A stretch of 46,749 bases of DNA from Streptomyces diastatochromogenes (GCA_001550305.1 LRTP01000302.1:1-46749); one strand, 5' to 3'; shown: positions 25,539 to 33,306, counted from the stretch's first letter. Translations and numbers: made by a program. Notes: generated by a model from the letters alone, not told the origin.

Positions 25539-25673
25539 ATGCTGGTAGACCTCATCGAGACCCCCGACCTGGCTCCGCAGACCTACCTCGACGACGAAGC
25601 CCCCGAGGTGGCTGTCGACGCACCGGAGGAGCGCGCCTGGCTCCCGTCGTACCAGGCGGTCCGGACCGCCTGA
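25539..25673 (+). CDS. Putative RiPP precursor peptide (44 residues)
   Basis: This short gene with gaaggga at 25525-25531 encodes an acidic peptide. Its N-terminal part (MLVDLIETPDLAPQTYLDDE, residues 1-20) is leader-like, with LI/L and repeated D/E. An acidic linker APEVAVDAPEE leads to a short C-terminal segment, RAWLPSYQAVRTA. It has no Cys and few Ser/Thr, so it is not a lanthipeptide or thiazole substrate; side-chain hydroxylation is compatible. It lies 95 bp before the HExxH/RRE gene on the same strand. A strong hairpin between them would allow excess precursor. The precursor role is inferred from size, composition and context. Confidence 0.6.
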   Translation: MLVDLIETPDLAPQTYLDDEAPEVAVDAPEERAWLPSYQAVRTA

Positions 25674-25690
25674 CGCGCGGCGAGTCCCGT

Positions 25691-25722
25691 CGGCACCGGG
25701 CCCAAGACAGGGCCCGGTGCCG
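25691..25722 (+). terminator. Strong hairpin between precursor and HExxH gene (possible attenuator)
   Basis: cggcaccgggccc (25691-25703) and gggcccggtgccg (25710-25722) form a perfect 13-bp stem with loop aagaca, 18 bp after the precursor stop. Downstream is atgtctta, not a T-tract. In RiPP operons a partial terminator or stabilising hairpin after the precursor gene is common; it raises precursor mRNA relative to the enzyme. Confidence 0.7.
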
Positions 25723-25768
25723 ATGTCTTACGTCCACGTCCGCCGCCCGACCCGAAGGACGGTCCTCG

Positions 25769-27295
25769 TTGCCCGCTTCACCTTCCGCCGCCGAGCCGGT
25801 CACCGACCTGGTGGCGCAGGCGGACACCATGCTCTGCGCCGATCGGCAGTTCGGCGACTCCGCCGCCATCGGCGAGCGCAACCTCGCCCGGTTCCGGCTG
25901 GGCCTGACCATGCTGGCGCGGCATGACGGCGAAGCAGCGGACGTGCTGCGGACAACGGCCGCGGCGGCCGACGAACGCCTCCGCCCGCTGCTCTACGACC
26001 CGGTGCTGCGCAACTGCTTCGAGGTCGACCTCGCGCGACTGGAGAGCGGCCGACTCGGACACAGCTCGTTCGGCGCCTACGTGAGCGGTTACGTGCCGAC
26101 CCCGGCGGCGGACGCCCCGTCCTCCATGTCCTCCATGGGGCCCTGCGAAGCCCTCATCCGTCCGCACCGGAGTGCCTGGCCCGGTCTCGGGGACGCCTGG
26201 GTGCTGACCGAGCCGACGCCACACGGCAGTTCGCAGGAGAAGCTCGCCGGGCGCCTCATGGAGCTGTACCGTGGCGCGCTCGGCGACAGCCGGGCGGCAG
26301 CCCCGGTCGATCCGGCGGACAACGTCCGCGCCGTCCTGCGGGAGGGCGCGGAACTCCTCGCGACACTGCTGCCCGCCGCGGGAGCCGGTGTACTCGGGCA
26401 CGTCACCATGGTGGGCTTCACCCAGAGGGAGAGCGAAGAGGGCCCCCTGCAGTCCATGTCCGGCGGTGACCCGCTTCCCTCGACGGTGCTGCTGGCGCCC
26501 GAACGCTGCACCTCTCCGTGGCTCGCCGCCGAGAGCCTGCTGCACGAGGGCGCCCACCTCAAGCTCTTCGACGCGCTCCGTACGGGCTCCGTGGTCAAGA
26601 ACGCCACCGAGCGCGTCCCGATCCCGTGGCGGATCGGTTCGTGGACGGTCATCCGGGTGTTCGTAGCCCTGCACTTCTACGTGCACCTGCTCGTCTTCCG
26701 GGCTGCGGCGGCCTCCGCCGGTGAAGCGGTCCGGGAGAGGTTCGGCCCGCCCCCGTCGGTCGAGGACCTCGACGAGCCCAGCCCGGGCACCCCGGCCGCC
26801 CGCAGCGGGCAATACCGGACCAGTGCGGAGCGGGCCCGCTACCTCGCCGAGTGCGTGCTGTCGCTGCCGGAGCAGGCGCTCACCGAGCACGGGCACCGGT
26901 TCGCCCGCTGGCTCCTCACCGCGCTCCCTCTGGTGGACGACGACGCTCCGCGGCCCCATGACCGTGCCGAGGCGACGACTCGACGGGCGGAACCGTGGCA
27001 GCCGCCGGAGAATCCCTCAGGAGGCGTCCTCCAGCGGATCACCCCGGTGGACGCATGCGCCCTGCCCGGCCTGGGACAACTCGTCGTGAGTCCCACGCGG
27101 TCGGCCCGAATGCACTGGCTGAACGCGCGCTCGTGGACGGTCTACTCCTTGTGCGACGGGCGTGACCTCGGCTCGGTACGCACGGCCTACGCCCGAGCGG
27201 TCGATCTCCCGGCCGACTCGGAGGAGGTCAACCGGCAGGTGAGTGACAGCGTGCGCCGGCTTGTGGCAGCCGACCTCATCACCCACGACATGTGA
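25769..27295 (+). CDS. HExxH-motif peptide-modifying enzyme with C-terminal PqqD/RRE-like domain
   Basis: This 508-residue protein has a TTG start (gaagga at 25754-25759). The central metal motif is HEGAH at residues 259-263 within WLAAESLLHEGAHLKLFDAL. The segment RVFVALHFYVHLLVF follows, with His302 and His306 as possible further ligands. This fits the 'HEXXH motif putative peptide modification' family (TIGR04267 type), some members of which are now described as 2-oxoglutarate-dependent peptide beta-hydroxylases. Residues of about 422-508 look like a PqqD-type RiPP recognition element: MHWLNARSWTVYSLCDGRDL, then VNRQVSDSVRRLVAADLI. There is no signal peptide. The precursor gene lies upstream. 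No other maturation enzyme is nearby. Confidence 0.85.
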   Translation: MPASPSAAEPVTDLVAQADTMLCADRQFGDSAAIGERNLARFRLGLTMLARHDGEAADVLRTTAAAADERLRPLLYDPVLRNCFEVDLARLESGRLGHSSFGAYVSGYVPTPAADAPSSMSSMGPCEALIRPHRSAWPGLGDAWVLTEPTPHGSSQEKLAGRLMELYRGALGDSRAAAPVDPADNVRAVLREGAELLATLLPAAGAGVLGHVTMVGFTQRESEEGPLQSMSGGDPLPSTVLLAPERCTSPWLAAESLLHEGAHLKLFDALRTGSVVKNATERVPIPWRIGSWTVIRVFVALHFYVHLLVFRAAAASAGEAVRERFGPPPSVEDLDEPSPGTPAARSGQYRTSAERARYLAECVLSLPEQALTEHGHRFARWLLTALPLVDDDAPRPHDRAEATTRRAEPWQPPENPSGGVLQRITPVDACALPGLGQLVVSPTRSARMHWLNARSWTVYSLCDGRDLGSVRTAYARAVDLPADSEEVNRQVSDSVRRLVAADLITHDM

Positions 27296-27358
27296 CACTC
27301 CCCGCTCTGGGCGCCGGTTGCGTCGGCCATGGCTGTTCGGCTGTTCCGCTGCTGCGCC

Positions 27359-28063
27359 TTACGTACTTGCGGTGCCGGTGCCCGTGCTGGGGTCGGCCGT
27401 TTCCAGGCCGGCCAGCCGTGCGGACACGATGGCCTCCAGCCGACTGGCGACATGGATTTTCGGCAGGATGGCCGAGACGTAATTGCGTACGGTCTTCTCC
27501 GATATGAACAGCTCCTGCGCTATTCGGCGGTTTCCGTAGCCGAGCGAGACCAATCGCAGCACGTCCCGTTCCCGGTTCGTAAGCGCCGGGAAAGGGAGCG
27601 TGCCGTCGGCTTCCGCCAGGCGCACCAAGAGGGCGGAGAGTTCGCCGCCGGACCGCGGTCCCAGCGTGACGTACCCCCGCTGAACGGCCCGCACGGTGCG
27701 CAACACGTCCGCCGTCTCCGTGTTCTTGAGCAGGTAGCCCGTGGCCCCCGCCATCAGCGTGGTGAGCAGCAGGCTGTCGTCGTCGTGCTCCGGGGACACC
27801 GCGGCGATCAGCTGCGGCGCCGGGTACTGGCGACGCAGTTGCTGGAGCAGCCCGATTCCCGCGCGGCCGGGCAGGTCGAGGTCGACGATGACCACATCGG
27901 GCTTCTCCTCCCGGACCGCCCGCACGCCGGCGTGCGGGTCGTGAGTCCCTGCGGCGACGGTGATCCCGCCATCTTCTAACGCGGAACGTAAGCCGCCCAG
28001 AATCAGGGGAATGCTCTCTATTACCACTACACGCGTATCGCTGTGTCGGACCGCATTGGCCAT
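27359..28063 (-). CDS. Orphan NarL/LuxR-type response regulator
   Basis: This 234-residue protein has a receiver domain (VVVIESIPLILGGL, phospho-acceptor Asp in VVIVDLDLPGRAGIG, Lys in YLLKNTETADV). It has a C-terminal LuxR HTH: LTNRERDVLRLVSLGYGNRR then IAQELFISEKTVRNYVSAIL. The usual second acidic residue near the N-terminus is changed (VIES rather than V-x-DD), so phosphorylation may be altered, as in atypical orphan regulators of secondary metabolism. No kinase is adjacent. It is convergent with the HExxH gene (63-bp gap) and is a candidate cluster regulator. Confidence 0.9.
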   Translation of the reverse strand: MANAVRHSDTRVVVIESIPLILGGLRSALEDGGITVAAGTHDPHAGVRAVREEKPDVVIVDLDLPGRAGIGLLQQLRRQYPAPQLIAAVSPEHDDDSLLLTTLMAGATGYLLKNTETADVLRTVRAVQRGYVTLGPRSGGELSALLVRLAEADGTLPFPALTNRERDVLRLVSLGYGNRRIAQELFISEKTVRNYVSAILPKIHVASRLEAIVSARLAGLETADPSTGTGTAST

Positions 28064-28127
28064 TCTGGCCCTTCCTCACACCCGGGCCGGCGTGAGGCGC
28101 AACGAAGCGTCTTCCCCACACCGCCAT

Positions 28128-28166
28128 GATCAACGTTCGAGTGAAAGCGTAGAACCCCCGTTGATC
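28128..28166. promoter_or_regulatory. 8-bp inverted repeat upstream of the orphan regulator
   Basis: gatcaacg (28128-28135) pairs with cgttgatc (28159-28166) across 23 bp, 65-103 bp upstream of the regulator's start. It may be an operator for autoregulation. The 28064-28432 spacer otherwise shows no gene. Confidence 0.35.
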
Positions 28167-28432
28167 GGCAGCCGGTACAGCGCATGTGCGGCTCCGGCGG
28201 CGCGTCGGGGGACGTCACCGGAGCAGTGTCGTGTGGCCCTTTCCCGTTGCCCGAGAGGGCCGACTGGTCGTGCGTTGGGCAAGCGGGGGACCCTGCCGGA
28301 TTGCCCTAGGGCCCAAGAAGACCGCCACCAGGGGCAGTTCGGTTAAGTTGACGCCGCCCGTGAGTTGGGTCGGAGTGTTGTCGCCGGCGGTCCGGTCTGC
28401 CGGGCCCTGACCCGTGAGGGATGGTGACCTCC

Positions 28433-28843
28433 ATGTCGACCGCGACGATCGGCCATGTCACCCGAGAGCGTGATGAGCAGATCATCACCGGGGACCGGGA
28501 ACTGGTCGGGCAGATGCGGCGCATCCAATTCACCATCGGGGACCAGGCGCTGGAGATCGAGCCGATGCAGTCCGTTGGTGGGCCCATCCGGCCCCTGGCG
28601 AAGAGCCGTTCGGCGTCAACGTGTCGTTGGAGATCTACGCCGATGACCTGGGACTGTCGCTCAGTACGGACCGCAGCTACCGGTTCGCCGCAGTCGGACG
28701 TCTCCTGCAGGGCCTACGACCAGGTGACGAACACCGCAACGGCCACCGGGGGCGGCGACACCACGACGCACACCGCCACCGACCTCACCAAGATCAAGCG
28801 CCACGAGCACGACGAGCACTGCGAGCGCCACGACCACTGGTAA
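28433..28843 (+). pseudogene. Frameshifted hypothetical gene
   Basis: A protein-like N-terminus (TIGHVTRERDEQIITGDREL, then QMRRIQFTIGDQALEIEPMQ) runs from the ATG at 28433. The conserved-looking continuation EEPFGVNVSLEIYADDLGLS appears in a different frame from about 28595. A His/Thr-rich tail (TDLTKIKRHEHDEHCERHDH) is again in the first frame, up to the stop at 28843. Two compensating shifts or an indel pair would explain this. I do not recognise the family. It may be intact if the sequence contains an error. Confidence 0.4.
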
Positions 28844-29125
28844 CCCAACCGACCTGTGCCAACGGCGGGGACGTCCATGAGGACGGCCCCGCCGTCAAGC
28901 ACGCGCTGCTGATCAGTAGCGGGAGCTTCGCGAGCGCCAAAGTCGGCACCGGTTCATCAGCGGAAGGAAACAGTCACACAGATCGTCCACCGGTCGGCCC
29001 ACCAACCAGGACCATCACAGCCCTGGACAGACGGACCGATTCGCAAACTGGCGTTGACCGCCCGCTGGAGCTCGTCAAGTCCTCCCCGCGCAGGCGAGGG
29101 TGAGCCGCAGCGAACCGGGAGGCGC

Positions 29126-29977
29126 TTACCGGCGGACCGCCGAGATCAGTCCGCCGGGCCGCTCCTCGCCCTGCGGCGGTGTATTCATCGGGCGTCCGTA
29201 GGCGGCAGCGCGCTCGCGCAGGGTGTGGCTGCCGGCCTCCCAGCCGTGCCCGGCCAGCCAGCCCACCGGGTCGTCGGGCATCTCCGAAACCCACATGGAC
29301 GCCGCCGATCCCGGCCCGGCGTCCGCGCCGAAGCGCTCGATCACGCCGCGCGAGCCCAACGTCAGCCCCATCCGACTGCCTGCCGCCGACTGCGCGCTGA
29401 TCCGGGCCAACAGCAGCTCCACCGCGTCCTCGGGCAGATAGATCAGCAGTCCTTCGGCGATCCACACGGTCGGCACCGCCGGGTCGTGCCCTGCGGCGGC
29501 CAGCGCGCCAGGCCAGTCCTCACGCAGATCCACCGCGACGGTGATCCGCTCGCAGCGTGCGACGGCCCGCTCCTGGCGCAGTACCGAAGCCTTGAATTCC
29601 AGCGGCGCGGCGGTGTCGACCTCGAACAGCCGGGTGCCCTCGGGCCAGTCCATCCGGAAGGCCCGGCTGTCCATGCCGGCTCCGAGCAGCACGACCTGCC
29701 GGACCCCGGACGCGGAGGCCTGCTGCAACAGGTCGTCGAGGAACTTCGTCCTGATGACGATGGAGAACGCCACGCCCAGCCGGCGGCGTTGCGCGGCCTC
29801 GTCACCGGGCTGCGGCGGCGAGGAGGGCCCCAGGCCGCCGGCGGTGGCGAAGGCCTGTGCCAGTGGGTCGCGGAACAGCGCGTTCTCCCGCTCGGTCTCC
29901 CGCGCCCGCACCCTGGCCACCCCCACCGCCGTGGCCCACACTCCCGACGGCTGCACCCGCCCCTGCTCATCAGTCAC
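29126..29977 (-). CDS. SAM-dependent methyltransferase (TIGR00027 / LCM-like family)
   Basis: This 283-residue protein matches the actinobacterial family of putative S-adenosylmethionine methyltransferases related to leucine carboxyl methyltransferase. It has VWATAVGVARVRARET near the start and IRTKFLDDLL. The SAM site is QVVLLGAGMDSRAFRMDWPE, and the acidic motif is LFEVDTAAPLEFKASVL. The downstream segment WIAEGLLIYLPEDAVELLL is a family hallmark. The start is GTG at 29977. A 15-bp inverted repeat begins 15 bp upstream. It stands alone and the substrate is unknown. Confidence 0.9.
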   Translation of the reverse strand: MTDEQGRVQPSGVWATAVGVARVRARETERENALFRDPLAQAFATAGGLGPSSPPQPGDEAAQRRRLGVAFSIVIRTKFLDDLLQQASASGVRQVVLLGAGMDSRAFRMDWPEGTRLFEVDTAAPLEFKASVLRQERAVARCERITVAVDLREDWPGALAAAGHDPAVPTVWIAEGLLIYLPEDAVELLLARISAQSAAGSRMGLTLGSRGVIERFGADAGPGSAASMWVSEMPDDPVGWLAGHGWEAGSHTLRERAAAYGRPMNTPPQGEERPGGLISAVRR

Positions 29978-29991
29978 CGTGCCAGCCTAGA

Positions 29992-30097
29992 TGATCGATT
30001 CCAAGGAGGCCTGACGAGTGGAGCCAGGCTCATGCGCGGCCAGCCGGTCATGCGCGCACTGACCGCCTACGACCACCGAACGCCTTGGAATCGATCA
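29992..30097. repeat. Perfect 15-bp inverted repeat flanking 76 bp
   Basis: tgatcgattccaagg (29992-30006) and ccttggaatcgatca (30083-30097) are exact reverse complements. The repeat lies between the divergent methyltransferase (start 29977) and the substrate-binding-like gene (start 30372). It could be paired operators, a hairpin or a MITE-like remnant; no target duplication is visible. The remainder of the 29978-30371 spacer shows no gene. Confidence 0.85.
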
Positions 30098-30371
30098 CCT
30101 GGATCCGTCACACCATCGAACATGTCGGCTCAACGAGTCGTCCACCAGCTCGTCACCGGTCCCGGATCAGAAGCAGGTACTGAGCCTCGGCGACTCCTGG
30201 TGGACCTGTTACGGCAGGGCTGCCGAAGCCCCTCGGGCTCGATCGACGGCGCGAGGGCCGGCTGACGGCCGCGGGACGGGGCGCCGGAGCCGGCCATTCT
30301 CGGCGCCACTGACGTTCACTCTGCGATCCGGGCAAACTGCGACCGAATCGTCACTCGGGAGACGCCAACGC

Positions 30372-31484
30372 ATGAATACGCCACCATCGCCGCCTGTAGC
30401 GGAGCGGACTGACGGATCATCCGTCCGGATCGGCGCTCTCGTTCCGCTGACTCGGCCTGGCTGGGTCGAGGCAGGCCAACACCTGCTCGCTGGACTTGAG
30501 TTGGCCGTTCGTGAAGTCAATGACGGCGGCGGGATCGTCGGAAGACCACTCGAGCTGGTGGTCCGAGACACCGCGGCCGATCCACAGAGAGCCGCGGCGG
30601 CCGTGGATGAATTGGCTCGCCTGGGTGTGGCTGCCTTGGCGGGGGAGTATCACAGCGTCGTCGCGCGTGCCGCTGCCGCCAGGGCCGACACCCTCGGCCT
30701 GCCGTTCCTCTGCTCGTCAGCGGTTCTTGACGCGCTCACCGAACAGCCGACGGAATGGGTCGCGCGCCTCGCCCCGGCACAGTCCCACGGCTGGCGGATC
30801 TACGCGGACTTCCTCCTCAGCGCGGGCCACAGTCGAATCGCCGTAGCAGCCGAGCCGGGTGTCTACTGGGCATCCGGGGCTCGCATTCTGCGGGACTACC
30901 TCGCTCCACGCGGCGGCACCGTGATCGAACTCGACATGCGCGCGCTCGCCCCCACGGCCGTGTGCGACGAACTTGTCGGCAATCGCGCGACAGCCCTCCT
31001 TCTTCTGGTCGGCCACCCGGAGCCGGCAGTGTCGATCGTCAAGTCCGTCCGCCGCGACCAGCGCCTCGCCGCGATCATGATCGGTGCACCGGCCGGGCAA
31101 CCGGAGTTCGCCGAATGGGCGACGTTGCTGGGCGAAGACAGCACCGCGATCCCGTTCTTGCGCTACCTGCCCGAGAGCCTCAGCCCACTGGGTGCACGAG
31201 TCGAGACGGCCCTCCGCGAGCGACTGGCCGAAGCGCCCTCGTTCGTCGCCTTCGAGGGTTACGACACGGTCGCCGTCCTCGCCGATGTGCTGCGCTCTCA
31301 CGGCGCGGACCGGGCCCGCACTGCCGCATCCTGGCCGCGCGTCGCAGTCGAAGGCACCCGCGGGCAGATCCAGTTCTCCCGCACGCCGGGCATCAGCGTT
31401 TGGCAATGGGCTTGGACGCCAGTCCAAGTCGTTGATCGAGATCCGGCGCAACCCGATCGCTTTCGGATCCTGCACGCCGGCTGA
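30372..31484 (+). CDS. Type 1 periplasmic-binding-fold protein without signal peptide
   Basis: This 370-residue protein has the fold of branched-chain amino-acid/ANF-receptor type substrate-binding proteins. Its motifs are VRIGALVPLTRPGWVEAGQH, ELAVREVNDGGGIVGRPLEL, VVRDTAADPQRAAAAVDELA and later SFVAFEGYDTVAVLADVLRS. Typical members have a lipoprotein or Sec signal; this one starts MNTPPSPPVAERTDGSSVRI with none, and no ABC permease or ATPase gene is nearby. It is therefore probably a cytoplasmic ligand sensor, like AmiC, rather than a transport component. The ATG start lacks a strong ribosome site (gggagac is near). Confidence 0.8.
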   Translation: MNTPPSPPVAERTDGSSVRIGALVPLTRPGWVEAGQHLLAGLELAVREVNDGGGIVGRPLELVVRDTAADPQRAAAAVDELARLGVAALAGEYHSVVARAAAARADTLGLPFLCSSAVLDALTEQPTEWVARLAPAQSHGWRIYADFLLSAGHSRIAVAAEPGVYWASGARILRDYLAPRGGTVIELDMRALAPTAVCDELVGNRATALLLLVGHPEPAVSIVKSVRRDQRLAAIMIGAPAGQPEFAEWATLLGEDSTAIPFLRYLPESLSPLGARVETALRERLAEAPSFVAFEGYDTVAVLADVLRSHGADRARTAASWPRVAVEGTRGQIQFSRTPGISVWQWAWTPVQVVDRDPAQPDRFRILHAG

Positions 31485-31489
31485 GAGAG

Positions 31490-31743
31490 CACGGAAGTCC
31501 GGCTGCCCAGATCCGTCCGAACCTGCTGATCGCGTATTCGACGCGGGCGAGCTCGGGGTCGAAGGCCGTTTTCGGGGACTCCTTCCCGGTTTTCTTACGC
31601 TGGAAGGAGATCCTGCGGCAGCGCTGTAAGCAGTGCTGGGCCTCCCGGCCGATCGTGATCGGCCGGGAGGTGTTCCGACGCATGTGATCGGCGAGCTTGC
31701 GGATTGACCAGCGGCGGGTGAAGGGCTTGCCGAGAACGTGCAA
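31490..31743 (-). pseudogene. IS630-family transposase fragment
   Basis: The minus-strand frame reads FTRRWSIRKLADHMRRNTSR, then ISFQRKKTGKESPKTAFDPE and LARVEYAISRFGRIWAA. This matches the end of the HTH region and the 'FQRTKTWKESPDP-FDAKL-RIE' linker of IS630 transposases, but breaks off before the catalytic Asp domain. The N-terminus is also missing. It lies between the binding-protein gene and the GH16 terminator. Confidence 0.75.
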
Positions 31744-31856
31744 CCCGGCAAATGTTCCCGGTCACAGCGCTGGCTGAGGATGCGCCCGTTCTTGATCAGT
31801 GATTGACGAAGTCCGGGCCCGCCGTGCGCCCCGCGCTGAACACGGGGGACACGTAG

Positions 31857-31892
31857 GGGGGTCCGGCCGGGGCGAACCCCCACCGGACCCCC
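31857..31892 (-). terminator. Hairpin terminator of the GH16 gene
   Basis: gggggtccgg (31857-31866) pairs with ccggaccccc (31883-31892). The 16-nt loop itself folds as gggg-cgaa-cccc, giving an extended stem. It lies 35 bp past the GH16 stop (minus strand). Confidence 0.7.
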
Positions 31893-31927
31893 GTCCCCCC
31901 GTTCCCCCCGTCCCTCGTGGCGGAATC

Positions 31928-33172
31928 TCAGCTCACGGTCCACTTCTGGTTGGCGCCGCCCGAGCACGACCAGATCTGCAACCGGGTGCCGTTGGCCGAG
32001 CTGTTGCCCGTCGCGTCCAGACACTTGTTGGCCTGCGGGTTCACGATGTCGTGAGCCGCACTGACGGCCCACTTCTGGTTGGGGCCACCCGTGCAGTCCC
32101 ACAGTTGTACGGTCGAGCCGTCCGCCGTGCCGTTGCCGGTGACATCCAGGCACTTGCCCAGCGCGCGTATGGTGCCGTCGGAGGAGACCGTCCACTGCTG
32201 GGCCGTGGTGCCGTTGCAGTCGTAGAGCTGTACGGGCGTGCCGTTGGCTGCGTTCGCCCCGGCCACGTCCACGCACTTGCCGGCGAGGCCGGTGATCGGC
32301 CCGCCGGTGGACCCCGAACCGTCGCTCGTCGTCACCTTCACCTCGTCCACCACCAACTGCTGGGGGAAGACGGTGGAGCCGTCGGGGTCGCCCGGCCAGT
32401 AGCCACCGACCGCGAGGTTGAGGATCATGAAGAACGGCTTGTTGAACACCCAGGTCTTGCCGCCCAGATCGGCGGGCGTGCGTCGCTGGTACACCGTGCC
32501 GTCCACCGACCAGCTGATCGAGTCGGGAGCCCAGTCGACGGCGAAGGTGTGAAAGGCGTCGGCGAAGGCCTGGCCGCCCGGCAGGGAGTAGGCGGCTCCG
32601 ATGCCCCCGGATCCCGAGTACCCGGGCCCGTGGATGGTGCCGTGCACGGTCGAGGGTTCGAAGCCGACGTTCTCCATGACGTCGATCTCGCCCGAGTTCG
32701 GCCAGCCGACCTGTCCGATGTCGCTGCCGAGCATCCAGAAGGCGGGCCACATGCCCTGCCCGCGCGGGATCTTCATCCGCGCCTCGACATGGCCGTAGGT
32801 TCCGGTGAACTTCCCGGAGGTGTTCATCCGGGCCGAGGTGTACTCGCAACGCCCGTACCAGCACTGGTAGTTGCCAGGATTCTCGCGACGAGCGGTGATC
32901 ACCAGGTGACCCTGGCCGTCCAGCGCCGCGTTGTTGCTTCCGGATGTGTAGTACTGCCGCTCGTGGTTGTTGACGTTGTCTCCGGTCTCGATCTGCCACT
33001 TCGAGGTGTCGACGCCCGCGCCCGCGGGACCGTCGAACGTGTCGGAGAAGGTGGTGACGGCCGCGGCCGCCGTGGGGGGATCCGCCTGGGCGGGAACGAT
33101 GGCGGCAGCGGTGACGAGCGCTGCGGACAACGCTGCCAAGAGGCATCTGCGGAGGAGACGTGGGGAGTCCAA
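31928..33172 (-). CDS. Secreted GH16 endo-beta-glucanase with ricin-type (CBM13) domain
   Basis: This protein is 414 residues from the TTG at 33172, chosen because ggaaggga precedes it and the promoter leaves a leader of about 65 nt. The ATG at 33235 would sit almost on the transcript start. The signal peptide is LLRRCLLAALSAALVTAAAI with a cleavage site near AQA-D. The GH16 domain has the catalytic motif GEIDVMENVG (E-x-D-x-x-E, near residues 160-166) and GMWPAFWMLG. This group is mostly beta-1,3-glucanases (laminarinases). From about residue 285 a beta-trefoil has three QxW-type repeats (TAQQWTV, NQKWAV, NQKWTV) for carbohydrate binding. It is transcribed alone. Confidence 0.93.
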   Translation of the reverse strand: MDSPRLLRRCLLAALSAALVTAAAIVPAQADPPTAAAAVTTFSDTFDGPAGAGVDTSKWQIETGDNVNNHERQYYTSGSNNAALDGQGHLVITARRENPGNYQCWYGRCEYTSARMNTSGKFTGTYGHVEARMKIPRGQGMWPAFWMLGSDIGQVGWPNSGEIDVMENVGFEPSTVHGTIHGPGYSGSGGIGAAYSLPGGQAFADAFHTFAVDWAPDSISWSVDGTVYQRRTPADLGGKTWVFNKPFFMILNLAVGGYWPGDPDGSTVFPQQLVVDEVKVTTSDGSGSTGGPITGLAGKCVDVAGANAANGTPVQLYDCNGTTAQQWTVSSDGTIRALGKCLDVTGNGTADGSTVQLWDCTGGPNQKWAVSAAHDIVNPQANKCLDATGNSSANGTRLQIWSCSGGANQKWTVS

Positions 33173-33244
33173 GACTCTCCCTTCCGTACGGTGCCCTGAG
33201 AAGGGGGCGCCGACTGAGGTGGGGGGTGCGTACATCGCCTCTTG

Positions 33245-33273
33245 ATTTAAGGAGTGAGGTAAGGGGGTGTCAA
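33245..33273 (-). promoter_or_regulatory. Consensus sigma-70-type promoter of the GH16 gene
   Basis: On the minus strand TTGACA (complement of 33268-33273) and TTAAAT (complement of 33245-33250) are separated by 17 bp. This is an unusually good HrdB-type promoter for such GC-rich DNA, and implies a transcript start near 33238. Confidence 0.75.
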
Positions 33274-33278
33274 TACTT

Positions 33279-33290
33279 TGGTCCGGACCA
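33279..33290. promoter_or_regulatory. DasR-like operator (tggtccggacca) at the GH16 promoter
   Basis: The perfect 12-bp palindrome tggtccggacca lies 5 bp upstream of the -35 box. It equals the core of the DasR-responsive element (TGGTCTAGACCA) except for cg instead of ta at the centre. DasR controls chitin and N-acetylglucosamine genes in streptomycetes. Another GntR- or LacI-type regulator is possible. Confidence 0.5.
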
Positions 33291-33306
33291 GCACTTCGGG
33301 TTCGGC

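Noticed and set aside
25539..25673. Lanthipeptide or FxLD precursor
   Set aside because: There is no Cys and no LanB/LanC/LanM-type gene nearby; a different modification is more likely.
30717..33146. 809-codon minus-strand frame
   Set aside because: It spans the binding-protein gene, IS fragment and GH16 in the wrong frame, with Arg/His-rich composition and no domain.
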